Below are positions 1 to 8,681 of a stretch of DNA of 64,000 nt, in pieces. Below the pieces are notes generated by a model. It had not been told where the DNA came from. It saw nothing but the letters and a program-made list of their open reading frames with translations, and did not search any database. The DNA comes from Rhodospirillaceae bacterium (lineage in GTDB: Bacteria > Pseudomonadota > Alphaproteobacteria > Bin65). Made by a program: the position numbers and the translations under genes. How positions within the stretch are numbered: position 1 is the stretch's first letter; the number at the start of each line of letters is the position of its first letter. Location of the stretch: the NCBI GenBank assembly GCA_028819475.1, contig JAPPLJ010000030.1, forward strand, positions 124,001-188,000, written 5' to 3'.

Positions 1-293
1 AGGGCGGCCGCAACAGCGTCGGCCCCAATCTCTGGGGCGTGGTCGGCCGCGAGAAGGCGACCGTCGACGGTTTCAGCTATTCCTCGGCGATGAAGGCTGC
101 GGGCGGAGACTGGTCCTTCGAGGAAATGTACACCTTCCTCAAGCGGCCGAGCGCGAAGATCAAGGGCACGAAGATGACGTACCGCCTGCGCAAGTACAAG
201 CAGCGCGCCGACGTGATCGCCTTCCTGCGCACCCAGACCGATACGCCCCTGCCGCTCCCCGAGGCGGGCGACGCCGCCGGGAAAGCGGAGTAG
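1..293 (+). CDS. Class I cytochrome c, C-terminal part (5' end outside window)
   Basis: The reading frame is open from base 3 to a TAG at 291-293 and has no start inside the window, so this is the C-terminal part of a longer gene. It encodes about 96 residues. The early run GPNLWGVVGR is the conserved stretch that follows the haem-binding region in small soluble class I cytochromes c, and the later MTYRLRK and IAFLRTQT match the methionine-ligand loop and terminal helix. The CXXCH haem motif would lie upstream of the window. The role is probably periplasmic electron transfer. hisN follows 31 bases downstream on the same strand. Confidence 0.8.
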   Translation, partial: GGRNSVGPNLWGVVGREKATVDGFSYSSAMKAAGGDWSFEEMYTFLKRPSAKIKGTKMTYRLRKYKQRADVIAFLRTQTDTPLPLPEAGDAAGKAE

Positions 294-324
294 CCGCCCG
301 TCGGAGGATGGGCGGCGCAGCGCC

Positions 325-1146
325 ATGACCGGCGTTTGCCCCGAAGAATTCGTCGAGATTGCGAACCGGCTTGCCGACGCGAGCGGCGCCGTTATCCGCC
401 CGCATTTCCGCAGCGGCATCGCCGTGGCCGACAAGCATGACGAAAGCCCGGTCACGATCGCCGACGAGGCCGCCGAGCGGGAAATCCGCCGTATCTTGGA
501 ACGGGCCTGCCCCGGCCACGGCATCGTGGGCGAGGAGTTCGGTTCCGACGGGGCCGGGCGCGACTACGTCTGGGTGATCGACCCGATCGACGGCACGCGC
601 AGCTTCATCTGCGGCGTCCCGCTCTTCACGACCCTGATCGCCCTGCTGCGCGACGGCGAACCGGTCCTGGGCGTCATCGACCAGCCGGTTTCCGGCGAAC
701 GCTGGGTCGGCGCGCGCGGCCGCGGCACGACCTTCAACGGGGCGCCGGTCAGGACGGCCGCGCCGAGGCCGCTCGCCGAAGCGGCGATGTTCACGACCGC
801 GCCGGACATGTTCGAAGGGACCGTATTCCGGGACGCAGCGGCGGCGGAGGCCTATGGCCGGCTCCGGGCGGCAACCCGTCTCACCCGCTTCGGCCTGGAC
901 GGCTACGCCGCCGGGCTGCTGGCGAGCGGCCTGATCGACCTGCATGTCGAAGGGGACATGAAACCGTGGGACTACATGGCGCTGGTGCCGGTGATCGAGA
1001 ATGCCGGCGGCGTCATGACCGACTGGGACGGCGGCCGGTTAACCCTCAAGGCCGGCGCCGGGCTCACGCTCGCCGCGTCCTCGCCCACCCTGCACGCAGC
1101 GGCGCTGGATGTCCTCGGGAACGGCCGGGCGCGGCGCGGCAGATAG
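325..1146 (+). CDS. hisN: Histidinol-phosphatase, inositol monophosphatase family
   Basis: This 273-residue protein belongs to the metal-dependent inositol monophosphatase superfamily. The metal-binding motifs are visible: GEE at residues 69-71, DPIDGT at 86-91 and KPWDYMAL at 213-220, with Asp216 as the third metal ligand. The length fits the family. Proteins of this type in alphaproteobacteria usually act as the HisN histidinol-phosphatase, removing phosphate from histidinol phosphate in histidine synthesis. A general inositol or nucleotide phosphatase role cannot be excluded from sequence alone. A GGAGG at 303-307 lies rather far from the ATG, so the start is the only in-frame ATG rather than an ideal one. 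Confidence 0.85.
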   Translation: MTGVCPEEFVEIANRLADASGAVIRPHFRSGIAVADKHDESPVTIADEAAEREIRRILERACPGHGIVGEEFGSDGAGRDYVWVIDPIDGTRSFICGVPLFTTLIALLRDGEPVLGVIDQPVSGERWVGARGRGTTFNGAPVRTAAPRPLAEAAMFTTAPDMFEGTVFRDAAAAEAYGRLRAATRLTRFGLDGYAAGLLASGLIDLHVEGDMKPWDYMALVPVIENAGGVMTDWDGGRLTLKAGAGLTLAASSPTLHAAALDVLGNGRARRGR

Positions 1147-1422
1147 CCTAGAAGGGGCTAAACCTGCGATACGTGCGAACTAAGAAAAATTTACGAAAAT
1201 AATAAAATTTTCTCTTGACAGTCCGGCGCAAAGCCCTATCTTCCTTGCAGCATTGTGCAGACATGCGCCCGGGCTGAGCGCCCTCCCCTTTCCTGCCGTC
1301 CAAGCCGGCAGTCCGGGCCTGTCCCGGACCGGATCGCCGTGGCGGTTCCGAACAGTTAGGGAATTTTTCATTTATTTTTGAGGAGTTTTTCAAAAGGAAT
1401 GTATGCCTCTATCCGGAGCGCG

Positions 1423-1459
1423 ATATATTGCGGTTCGGACAGAAGCGACCGCAGTATAT
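1423..1459. repeat. Inverted repeat, 12-bp arms, 13-nt loop
   Basis: The arms are 1423-1434 (ATATATTGCGGT) and 1448-1459 (ACCGCAGTATAT). They pair fully if one G-U pair is allowed, so the structure could be an RNA hairpin or a dimeric regulator site. It lies 20 bases before the repeated element at 1479. There is no T-run, so it does not look like a terminator. Confidence 0.6.
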
Positions 1460-1478
1460 TGTTGTCGGACGCCCGGCG

Positions 1479-1514
1479 GTGCAAAAAAACACAGTAGACG
1501 TACCGGTCTGTTTT
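1479..1514. repeat. 36-bp dispersed element, copy 1
   Basis: This sequence matches 21025-21060 at 31 of 36 positions, with identical outer blocks (GTGCAAAAAAACAC and ACCGGTCTGTTTT). Read from GTG 1479 it encodes a peptide starting MQKNTVDVPVCF, against MQKNTIEGPVCF in copy 2. Read on the other strand it contains AGACCGGT, which resembles the half-sites of TetR-type operators. Neither reading is proven. No Shine-Dalgarno sequence is obvious before this copy. Confidence 0.6.
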
Positions 1515-1566
1515 GCTTATGGCTACGGAATCCGGCGGCGGCCGGAACCGCGGCGCGCCTGCCGCC

Positions 1567-2472
1567 TTACGCGCGCAGCAGGCTGCGCACGTCGTTCGGC
1601 AGCGCGAAGGCGGCGGCGAAGATGTCCGCATTGAAATAGCGCGTCTTCAGGCCGATGGCGTCGATCCGGTCCTGGATCGTGGCGCCGCTCCAGCGGCGCA
1701 GGCCGGGATTGTCGGTCGCCCAGCCGAACGCCATGAAGCCGCCATTGTAGGTCGGCACCGGCGCCAGGTAGAAGGCCGGGTCGGCGAACAGCCTGCGGAA
1801 CGCGGTATGGCTCGCCGTCACTTCGTCGCCCTGCAGGGACGGCACGCCATTCTGCGTCACCAGCACCCCGCCCTCCTTCAGGCAGCGCTTGCAGTTGCGG
1901 TAGAAGTCTTCGGTGAACAGGGCGACACCGGGGCCGACCGGATCGGTCGAGTCGATAATCGCGACGTCGAAGCGCCGGCCCGTCTCTGCGGCGAAGCGGG
2001 CGCCGTCGGCGATGACCAGTTCGGCGCGCGGATCGTCGAACGCGCCGGCCGAGAGCGCCGGCAGCCAGGCTTTCGCCAGTTCCACCACGCGCGGATCGAT
2101 CTCGACCTGCGTCGCCCGGACTTCGGGATGGCGCAGCGCTTCGCGCAGGCAGCCGCCGTCGCCGCCGCCGACGATCAGGACGTCCAGCCCGTCCTCCGGA
2201 CCGCTGCCCCCGGGATCGCTGAAGCTGCCCCAGGGATCGCTGAAAAGGGCAGCTTTCCGCGCCAGGATCGCCGGGTGGGCCAGCATCTCGTGATAGACAT
2301 ATTCGTCGGCCTCGGTGGTCTGGATGGCGCCGTCAAGGGCCAGGACCCGCCCGAACAGCCGGTTCTCGAAGATCGCCAGGTCGTGCAGTCCGGTATGTTC
2401 GCGGTGGAGGAGCCGGTCGACGGTAAGCGACTGCCGGATGCCGTCATGCAGCGTCTCGTCGAACCAGTCCAT
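1567..2472 (-). CDS. speE: Polyamine aminopropyltransferase (spermidine synthase)
   Basis: SpeE moves the aminopropyl group of decarboxylated S-adenosylmethionine to putrescine to make spermidine. The 301-residue protein shows the nucleotide-binding GGGDGG motif inside LIVGGGDGGCLREAL and the catalytic IDSTDP motif, and begins WFDETLHDG as family members do. The start at 2472 gives that usual N-terminus; an in-frame ATG at 2487 is an alternative, and neither has a strong ribosome site. It lies 35 bases after speD, so the two steps form an operon. A 21-bp tandem duplication (2203-2223 and 2224-2244) adds seven residues, FSDPWGS then FSDPGGS, in the region before the nucleotide-binding motif. 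Confidence 0.92.
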   Translation of the reverse strand: MDWFDETLHDGIRQSLTVDRLLHREHTGLHDLAIFENRLFGRVLALDGAIQTTEADEYVYHEMLAHPAILARKAALFSDPWGSFSDPGGSGPEDGLDVLIVGGGDGGCLREALRHPEVRATQVEIDPRVVELAKAWLPALSAGAFDDPRAELVIADGARFAAETGRRFDVAIIDSTDPVGPGVALFTEDFYRNCKRCLKEGGVLVTQNGVPSLQGDEVTASHTAFRRLFADPAFYLAPVPTYNGGFMAFGWATDNPGLRRWSGATIQDRIDAIGLKTRYFNADIFAAAFALPNDVRSLLRA

Positions 2473-2507
2473 CGGCGCCCCGGTCATTGGCCCGTTCGTC
2501 GGGCCGC

Positions 2508-2858
2508 TCAGCCGCCGGCGCCGCGGCGGTGTTCGGATATTTCGATCCGGCCCGGTGCGAAGGCCTCCTCCAACACGGCGACCGCCCGGTAGGGATCGCA
2601 GGCCCCGCACATGAACACGTCGGCGGCGGCATAGCCCCGTTCGGGCCAGGTATGGATCGCGATATGGGATTCGGCCAGCACGACGACGCCCGAAACGCCC
2701 TTCTGCGCGCCGAACGGGTGCATGTAGCTGTGCAGGACCGTGGCGCCGCTGGCCCGCGCCGCGCGGACCAGCGCCTCCTCGACGGCGCGGACGTCCGAAA
2801 GATTGCCGGCGTCCCACAACTCGGCGAGCAGATGCGTTGCGGCGGCGTCCGCCGTCAT
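2508..2858 (-). CDS. speD: S-adenosylmethionine decarboxylase proenzyme
   Basis: This 116-residue protein is the prokaryotic class SpeD. It self-cleaves before a serine to form a pyruvoyl cofactor and then decarboxylates S-adenosylmethionine, supplying SpeE. The cleavage motif ESHIAIHTWPE is at residues 63-73, making Ser64 the predicted pyruvoyl precursor, and the conserved FMCG follows at about residue 82. The ATG at 2858 gives the normal family length. The gene sits directly upstream of speE on the same strand and 47 bases after the stop of the acyl-CoA dehydrogenase gene. Confidence 0.93.
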   Translation of the reverse strand: MTADAAATHLLAELWDAGNLSDVRAVEEALVRAARASGATVLHSYMHPFGAQKGVSGVVVLAESHIAIHTWPERGYAAADVFMCGACDPYRAVAVLEEAFAPGRIEISEHRRGAGG

Positions 2859-2905
2859 GGTCTGCCCGGCCGCCGCGGGACCGGGCGGGGGATCGGCCGG
2901 CGCGC

Positions 2906-4702
2906 TCAGAACTGGTCTTCCGCCAGCGCCATCACCGTATCGCCGCTGTCGGCGATGCCGGCGAGCAGGCCGCCGGACCGGCTGAGGACGTGATCGGCAT
3001 AGAAGCGGGCCGTCTTGATCTTGGCCCCGCACCAGGCGCTTCCGCCCCCGTTGGCGCCGTTCGCGCCCTCGGCGACGGCCGCCGCTGCGGCCTTGCCCAT
3101 CAGCCAGCCGCCGGCCGTGTTGCCGAACAGGGTGAGATAGGGCACAGCGTGGGCCGAAGCCTTGCAGATATCGGCCGGACCGGTCGCCAGCATCCAGTCC
3201 GTCGCCTGTCCCAGGGATTTGGCGGACGACGACAGCGCCCTGCCCGTCGCCGCGACATCCGGGTTGCCCGAGGCGGCGATGCCGGCGGCGTCCGCGGCCA
3301 TGCCGGCGATAAAGCCGAGCGCCGCCTCGCCGCCGTCGCGCAGGATCTTGCGGCCCATCAGGTCGTTGGCCTGGATGCCGTTGGTGCCCTCGTAGATCGG
3401 GTGGATGCGGGCGTCGCGCATATGCTGGGCGGCCCCTGTCTCCTCGATGAAGCCCATCCCGCCATGCACCTGCACGCCGGTGAAGGCGACGTCGCAGCCG
3501 GTGTCCGTACACCAGGCCTTGACCACCGGGATCAGCAGGTCGAGCTCGCTCTGGGCCTCATCGCGCACCTCGGCGTCCGGGTGCCTCCTGGCGACATCCA
3601 TCCGGCCGGCCGTGTAGTAGCACAGGGCGCGCATGGCCTCGGTCTTCGCCTTCATGTCCATCAGCATCCGGCGCACGTCCGGGTGGCGGACGATCGGCAC
3701 GTTTTGCTCGCCGGTCGCGATGTCCCGCCCCTGGGTCCGCTCCATGGCGAAGGCCCTTGCCTGCTGCCACGCCCGCTCGGCCGTTGCGAGCCCGGCGACG
3801 CCGACATTGAGCCTGGCGTTGTTCATCATGGTGAACATGCAGGCCATGCCGTTGTTCTCTTCGCCGATCAGATAGCCGACCGCGCCGTCGTTCTCGCCAT
3901 AGGCCATGACGCAGGTCGGGCTGCCGTGGATGCCGAGCTTGTGCTCGAGCGAGACCGGCCGCAGATCGTTGCGCGGGCCGAGGGAGCCGTCGTCGTTGAC
4001 CAGCACCTTGGGCACGAGGAACAGGGATATGCCTTTCACACCCGGCGGCCCGCCCTCGATCCGGGCGAGCACGAGGTGGACGACATTTTCCGTGTAGTCC
4101 TGGTCGCCGAAGGTGATGAAGATTTTCTGGCCGTGAATGCGGAACCGGCCGCCGTCGCGCACCGCCTTCGTCCGCAGGGCGCCGACATCGGAGCCGGCAT
4201 GCGGTTCGGTCAGGTTCATGGTGCCGGTCCATTCGCCGGTCACCAGCTTCGGCAGGTAGGTCGCCTTCTGCTCGTCCGTGCCGTGGGCGCCGATCGCCTC
4301 GATGGCGCCGACGGTCAGCATCGGGCAGAGCGCCCAGCTCGTGTTCGCCGCGCCCCACATCTCGGAAACCGCCGTGCTCAGCGCCCAGGGCAGGCCCTGG
4401 CCGCCGATCTCTGGATCGAACGGCACGCTGTTCCATCCGCCCTCGACGAATTTCAGGTAGGCGTCGCGGAAGCCCGCCGGGGTCCGCACCACACCGTTTT
4501 CGAGGACCGCGCCCTCCTCGTCGCCGCGCCGGTTGAGCGGCCCGACCACCTCCGCGGCCAGCCGGCCGGCCTCTTCAAGTACGGCGTTGACAAGGTCGCC
4601 GGTCGCTTCCTCGTAGCCGGGCAGCGCGGCGATGCCGGGCAGGCCGGCGACATGGTCGAGCACGAAGCGCATGTCATGCACGGGCGCGCGGTAGTCGGTC
4701 AT
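2906..4702 (-). CDS. Acyl-CoA dehydrogenase, long DmdC/FadE-like form
   Basis: This 598-residue flavoenzyme has the acyl-CoA dehydrogenase layout: an N-terminal extension, the FAD/substrate domain with NLTEPHAGSDVG near residue 160, the helical domain with YEGTNGIQANDL near residue 440, and an extra C-terminal domain. That long form is shared with 3-methylmercaptopropionyl-CoA dehydrogenase (DmdC) and similar enzymes, so the substrate may be a short sulfur-containing or ordinary fatty acyl-CoA. The ATG at 4702 has GAGG just upstream. A TATATT at 4746-4751 (read on the minus strand) and an interrupted palindrome at 4729-4747 lie in the promoter position. No dmdB or dmdD neighbour is present. 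Confidence 0.85.
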   Translation of the reverse strand: MTDYRAPVHDMRFVLDHVAGLPGIAALPGYEEATGDLVNAVLEEAGRLAAEVVGPLNRRGDEEGAVLENGVVRTPAGFRDAYLKFVEGGWNSVPFDPEIGGQGLPWALSTAVSEMWGAANTSWALCPMLTVGAIEAIGAHGTDEQKATYLPKLVTGEWTGTMNLTEPHAGSDVGALRTKAVRDGGRFRIHGQKIFITFGDQDYTENVVHLVLARIEGGPPGVKGISLFLVPKVLVNDDGSLGPRNDLRPVSLEHKLGIHGSPTCVMAYGENDGAVGYLIGEENNGMACMFTMMNNARLNVGVAGLATAERAWQQARAFAMERTQGRDIATGEQNVPIVRHPDVRRMLMDMKAKTEAMRALCYYTAGRMDVARRHPDAEVRDEAQSELDLLIPVVKAWCTDTGCDVAFTGVQVHGGMGFIEETGAAQHMRDARIHPIYEGTNGIQANDLMGRKILRDGGEAALGFIAGMAADAAGIAASGNPDVAATGRALSSSAKSLGQATDWMLATGPADICKASAHAVPYLTLFGNTAGGWLMGKAAAAAVAEGANGANGGGSAWCGAKIKTARFYADHVLSRSGGLLAGIADSGDTVMALAEDQF

Positions 4703-4991
4703 GGGAACCTCGGGCAACGGCTGAACTTTTCCGAACTTCGAACGGAATATAGCAACGCCGGGAAGCGCCGGAAGGGCTGCAATGTCCCAACGACAGGACG
4801 GCCACCCTGCCCCACGCCGCGGATTCCTCTGCAAAAGGCCGCGGGCCGAATCCGGCAGAAAAAGCAAAGCGTCACCCTAACCGATCGGCTTCGGCTCAGA
4901 AACGCCGGTTAGCTCCTTCCGGACCGACACAAATGGCGCGAGTCAGGTTCGCTGCTTGCCTGCTGCCCTGGGCCACAGTAACGATCACCCA

Positions 4992-5882
4992 ATGGCATGG
5001 TTCCTGTTCATTGACGAGAGCGGCCACGACAGGGTCGCCTCCCCTTACGAAGTGCTGGCTGGCATCGCGATTCGGGACAGCGTCCTCTGGGACGTCATTC
5101 GCAGTCTGCACGATGCCGAAGTTAGCTTCTTCGGTCGCCGGTACAGCGACGGGCATCGTGAACTTAAGGGTTCGCTCCCACTGAAGAGAAAGGTCTTTCA
5201 TCACGAGGCTTTGAATGCGGAGGTGAAAGAGGCCGATATTCCGAGGCTTGCCCGGGCGGCGCTGGACGATGGCGCCAGCGCCGACGTGCACATGCTGAAG
5301 GCCTTGGCGCTAGCCAAGCTCCGCTACGTCTCGTCGGTCTTCGATATCTGCGCCGAACTGGATTGCCATGCTTTCGCCAGCATTATCGAAACCGATGCCC
5401 GGCCGACAGCCGGTGGAGGACTAAGAAAGGACTACGCCTACCTGTTCGAACGGTTCTTCTACTTTCTTGAAGACCAGTCCGTCCCCGAGCAGGGCATCGT
5501 CGTCTTCGATGAACTGGAAAAGTCGAAAAGCCATCTTCTGATCGACCAAACCCATCGATATTTTTCGGAAACGGCAGTCGGGCGTCACCGCTCGAGGTCG
5601 GTCGTGCCGGAACCGTTCTTCGTTCACAGCGACCTGACGACAGGCGTACAGATCGCCGACCTCATCGCGTATGTCGTTTCATGGGGATTCCGAACGGCAC
5701 AGATGACGAAACCGGCGAGATCGGAACTGAATGCCTACGCCCGACAAGTTGCCGGGTTGCGCTACCGGACGACCCGCAACCGAATGGGCAACCCCAAATT
5801 CGAGATCTGGAGCTTCGCGCATATCGCCGATCTGCGGACAAGATCGGAACGCACGGACGACATGGCACAAAAAAGGCAATGA
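4992..5882 (+). CDS. DUF3800 domain protein
   Basis: The 296-residue protein starts MAWFLFIDESGHD, and this FIDESG acidic motif together with FDELEKSKS in the middle and VQIADLIAYVV near the C-terminus defines the DUF3800 family. Family members have an RNase H-like fold by prediction and are often found in accessory or defence-related regions; no activity is established. The conserved aspartates in FIDESG, FDE and IADL are present, so the gene looks intact. Base composition is visibly less GC-rich than the flanking genes, which suggests acquisition by transfer. No ribosome site is obvious before the ATG. Confidence 0.75.
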   Translation: MAWFLFIDESGHDRVASPYEVLAGIAIRDSVLWDVIRSLHDAEVSFFGRRYSDGHRELKGSLPLKRKVFHHEALNAEVKEADIPRLARAALDDGASADVHMLKALALAKLRYVSSVFDICAELDCHAFASIIETDARPTAGGGLRKDYAYLFERFFYFLEDQSVPEQGIVVFDELEKSKSHLLIDQTHRYFSETAVGRHRSRSVVPEPFFVHSDLTTGVQIADLIAYVVSWGFRTAQMTKPARSELNAYARQVAGLRYRTTRNRMGNPKFEIWSFAHIADLRTRSERTDDMAQKRQ

Positions 5883-6267
5883 GGCGCCGAAGCGCCCCAA
5901 AGCCTCCGGTACTGAATATCGTTGCCCTGTCGGGTGACGTCAAGCCTTTCATATTCATCTAACATGTCTTTTGTCTTATCCACGGGCACCGATCCCCAAA
6001 GACTGCCAAGGGCCGCAACAAGCCCCTCCACAAGGGGAATTCGGTGGCGATTTTGCTCTTCCTCAGAGGAATTCCCTTGGGTAAGGGGAGCGGACAGCGC
6101 CTGTTCGCAGAGGAAACCGGCAGGGCCGCGAGCGGCGACGCACAACCTTACCGATCGTTAATGTTTCTTTCAGCGGAAAGAGAGGCCGGGCGACCTATAT
6201 TGCCTGTCAGGAAGAGGTGCCCGAATTGCGCCTTCACCGCCCGATCATGCGAACAGGAGGCCTCCCC
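5883..6267. other. Intergenic region upstream of degP
   Basis: No convincing gene is seen. An 8-bp inverted repeat, GGGAATTC at 6035-6042 and GAATTCCC at 6069-6076, encloses 26 bases. A TATATT at 6196-6201 could be a -10 box for degP but lacks a matching -35 box. The degP ribosome site AGGAGG is at 6255-6260. Confidence 0.4.
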
Positions 6268-7761
6268 ATGACCACAGCTTTGGCCGATCGCGCCCGTGCC
6301 GGAAGGCAACGGCGAACGCCGTCACGAGGCCTGATTCTCACTTTGGGCGCCGGGGCGCTCGCCGCCTTCGCGACGCTGCCGGCCAGCGTCCAGGCGCGCG
6401 GCGTGCCGCAGAGCTTCGCCGATCTTGCCGCCAGGGTGAAACCGGCCGTCGTCAGCGTTGCGGTGGAACGCAAGAGCGGGCCGAACGACCGGCGCTTTTC
6501 GCCGAATTTCCGCAACCCGTTTCCCGAAGGCTCGCCCTACCACGAATTCTTCCGCCGTTTCTTCGACGGTCCGGGCGAGGGCGGCCCGGCCCGGCCGCCG
6601 CGCCGCTTCCGCGCCGTCGGCTCGGGTTTCGTCGTCGATCCGTCCGGCTTCATCGTCACCAACCACCATGTCGTCAACCGCGCAACCCGAGTCGAGGTGA
6701 TCTTCGATGGCGGGAAACGCCTCGACGCAAAGGTGGTCGGCCACGACGCCAAGACCGACCTGGCGCTGCTCAGGGTAACGGCCGAAAAGCCGCTTCCGCA
6801 TGTCGCGTGGGGCGATTCCGACAAGACCCGCATCGGCGACTGGATCATGGCGGTCGGCAACCCCTTCGGCCTCAACAGCACGGTCACCGCCGGCATTGTC
6901 TCGGCCCGCGGCCGCAGCCTGGGCGGCGCGGCGCTGGTCGATTTTCTCCAGGTCGATGCGCCGATCAACAAGGGCAACTCCGGCGGGCCGACCTTCAACA
7001 TGGACGGCAAGGTCGTCGGCGTGAACACGGCGATCTATTCGCCGACCGGCGGCAGCGTCGGCCTCGGCTTCGCCATTCCGTCGAATACGGCGCAGCGGGT
7101 GATCGAGCAGCTCAAGAGCGGCGGCAAGATCAGCCGCGGCTGGCTGGGCGTGCAGATTCAGGATGTTTCGGACGACATTGCCAAGGCGGTCGGCCTCGAC
7201 AAGCCGCGCGGCGCGCTGGTCGCCATCGTGATGCCGGACAGTCCGGCCGCGCGCGCCGGCGTGAAAACCGGCGATGTGATCGTCGGCTGGGCCGGCAAGA
7301 AGGTCAAGGATATCCGCGACCTCGTGCGGAAGGTTGCCTTCACGAAAGCCGGCCGGTCGGTGGACGCGGTCGTCTGGCGCGACGGCAGCCGCAAGTCCCT
7401 GACCGTGCTCGTTGCCGAGAGCGGCACCCAGCAGGCCTCGGCGAGCGTAGACCCGGCGCCGAAGGAAACGGCCGAGCTCGGCCTTTCGGTCGCGCCGGCC
7501 GATGACGAACTGCGCCGCCGCTTCGGGCTGGAACGCGATGCCGAGGGCGTCGTGGTCCTGGCGGTCCGGCCGGACTCGCCGGCCGCTGCCAAGGACCTGC
7601 GCACCGGCGACCTGGTGACCCATGTCAACGGCGGCAAGGTCGCCACGCCCGACGCCATGAAGCGCCGCATAGACCGGGCGCGTCGCGATGGCCGGGAGGC
7701 GGTGTTGCTCCGCATCCTGCGGCGCGGCAATCCGGTCTTCGTCGCCGTCAATTTCGGTTGA
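6268..7761 (+). CDS. DegP/HtrA family periplasmic serine endoprotease
   Basis: This 497-residue Do-family protease degrades or refolds damaged envelope proteins. Residues 21-44 form a signal sequence ending near VQARG. The catalytic triad is visible as His134 in TNHHVV, Asp164 in TDLALL and Ser238 in GNSGGP. Two PDZ domains follow, at about residues 270-365 and 405-495. The start at 6268 is fixed by AGGAGG eight bases upstream. A two-component system follows on the same strand after a 230-base gap, an arrangement that often links the protease to envelope-stress sensing, although direct regulation is only inferred here. Confidence 0.92.
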   Translation: MTTALADRARAGRQRRTPSRGLILTLGAGALAAFATLPASVQARGVPQSFADLAARVKPAVVSVAVERKSGPNDRRFSPNFRNPFPEGSPYHEFFRRFFDGPGEGGPARPPRRFRAVGSGFVVDPSGFIVTNHHVVNRATRVEVIFDGGKRLDAKVVGHDAKTDLALLRVTAEKPLPHVAWGDSDKTRIGDWIMAVGNPFGLNSTVTAGIVSARGRSLGGAALVDFLQVDAPINKGNSGGPTFNMDGKVVGVNTAIYSPTGGSVGLGFAIPSNTAQRVIEQLKSGGKISRGWLGVQIQDVSDDIAKAVGLDKPRGALVAIVMPDSPAARAGVKTGDVIVGWAGKKVKDIRDLVRKVAFTKAGRSVDAVVWRDGSRKSLTVLVAESGTQQASASVDPAPKETAELGLSVAPADDELRRRFGLERDAEGVVVLAVRPDSPAAAKDLRTGDLVTHVNGGKVATPDAMKRRIDRARRDGREAVLLRILRRGNPVFVAVNFG

Positions 7762-7897
7762 GGGCGGAACAGCTTCGCAACGCCTCCCTCTCCCGCCGGT
7801 TCCGGCCGGCGACTTCCCCGGGGCGTTTCGGGAGCCCCGGATGCCGCGGTCTCCTCCTCGCCGCCGGCGTCCGGGGCTCGTCTCGTTCCGGCTTTTC

Positions 7898-7926
7898 GAT
7901 GCGGGCCGATGCGGGCCGATGCGGGC
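7898..7926. repeat. Three tandem copies of a 10-bp unit
   Basis: The unit GATGCGGGCC is present in direct tandem from 7898, with the third copy losing its last base. It sits 65 bases before the response regulator start. A 10-bp period places the copies on the same face of the helix. Confidence 0.7.
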
Positions 7927-7991
7927 GTTTCGATGAAGAGAGGCCGGGAAGCCTGTTCATCGGGCCATCCCGGCCGGGTATAACCGGCGCC

Positions 7992-8681
7992 ATGAAAATC
8001 CTGGTCATCGAAGACGACGCCGAAACCGCGGACTATGTCGCCAAGGGTCTGCAGGAGGCCGGCCATACGGCGACCCTGGCCCGAGACGGCCACGACGGGC
8101 TCGTCAGGGCTGTCGGCGAACCTTTCGACGTCGCGGTCGTCGACCGGATGCTGCCGGAGGTGGACGGCAAGACCATCGTCGAGACGATGCGCAGCGCGGG
8201 CCGGACCACGCCCGTCCTGTTCCTGAGCGCGATGGGCGAGGTCCGCCACCGGGTCGAGGGCCTGCGCTCCGGCGCCGACGACTATCTGACCAAGCCCTTT
8301 GCCTTCTCGGAACTGCTCGCCCGGGTCGAGGCGCTGGGCCGGCGGCCCAGGGACGCCTACCGGGAAGAAACCGTCCTGCAGGCGGCGGGCCTAGAACTCA
8401 ACCGGCTCACCCGGGAGGTGACCCGCGACGGCCGGCGGATTGAGTTGCAGCCGCGGGAATACCGGCTGCTGGAATATCTGATGCAGCATGCCGGCCGGGT
8501 CGTCACCCGCACGATGCTGCTCGAGCATGTCTGGGACTATCATTTCGACCCGCAGACCAATGTGATCGACGTGCATGTCAGCCGGCTGCGCCAGAAGATC
8601 GACAGGGATTTCGAGCGGCCGCTCATCCACACGGTGCGCGGCGCCGGGTACAGCATCCGTGTTCCCGATCCGGCTGATTAG
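7992..8681 (+). CDS. OmpR/PhoB-family response regulator
   Basis: The 229-residue protein has an N-terminal receiver domain (residues 1-115) with the acidic pair IEDD at 6-9, phosphoacceptor Asp51 in VVDRMLP and Lys101 in LTKPF. A winged-helix DNA-binding domain occupies residues 125-225 and shows the typical REYRLLEYL and VIDVHVSRLRQKI. It acts with the histidine kinase that overlaps its 3' end. Genes controlled cannot be told from sequence, although degP just upstream is a natural candidate. Confidence 0.92.
   Translation: MKILVIEDDAETADYVAKGLQEAGHTATLARDGHDGLVRAVGEPFDVAVVDRMLPEVDGKTIVETMRSAGRTTPVLFLSAMGEVRHRVEGLRSGADDYLTKPFAFSELLARVEALGRRPRDAYREETVLQAAGLELNRLTREVTRDGRRIELQPREYRLLEYLMQHAGRVVTRTMLLEHVWDYHFDPQTNVIDVHVSRLRQKIDRDFERPLIHTVRGAGYSIRVPDPAD

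Larger units (their letters stand above)
1147..1566. other. Intergenic region between convergent hisN and speE, A/T-rich
   Basis: No convincing gene is seen. The left part is markedly A/T-rich. TTGACA at 1215-1220 followed 16 bases later by TATCTT at 1237-1242 looks like a plus-strand sigma-70 promoter, but no recognised gene follows it before the end of speE. The region also holds an inverted repeat at 1423-1459 and a copy of a 36-base element (1479-1514) that recurs at 21025. A plus-strand frame from GTG 1479 is open to 1634 but overlaps speE. Confidence 0.5.

Noticed and set aside
2906..4702. Full DMSP demethylation pathway
   Set aside because: Only a DmdC-like dehydrogenase is present; dmdA, dmdB and dmdD are not found in the window.
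2837..4912. Long open frame on the plus strand opposite the acyl-CoA dehydrogenase gene
   Set aside because: High-GC DNA leaves antisense frames open; the product has no recognisable domain and the minus-strand gene is clear.
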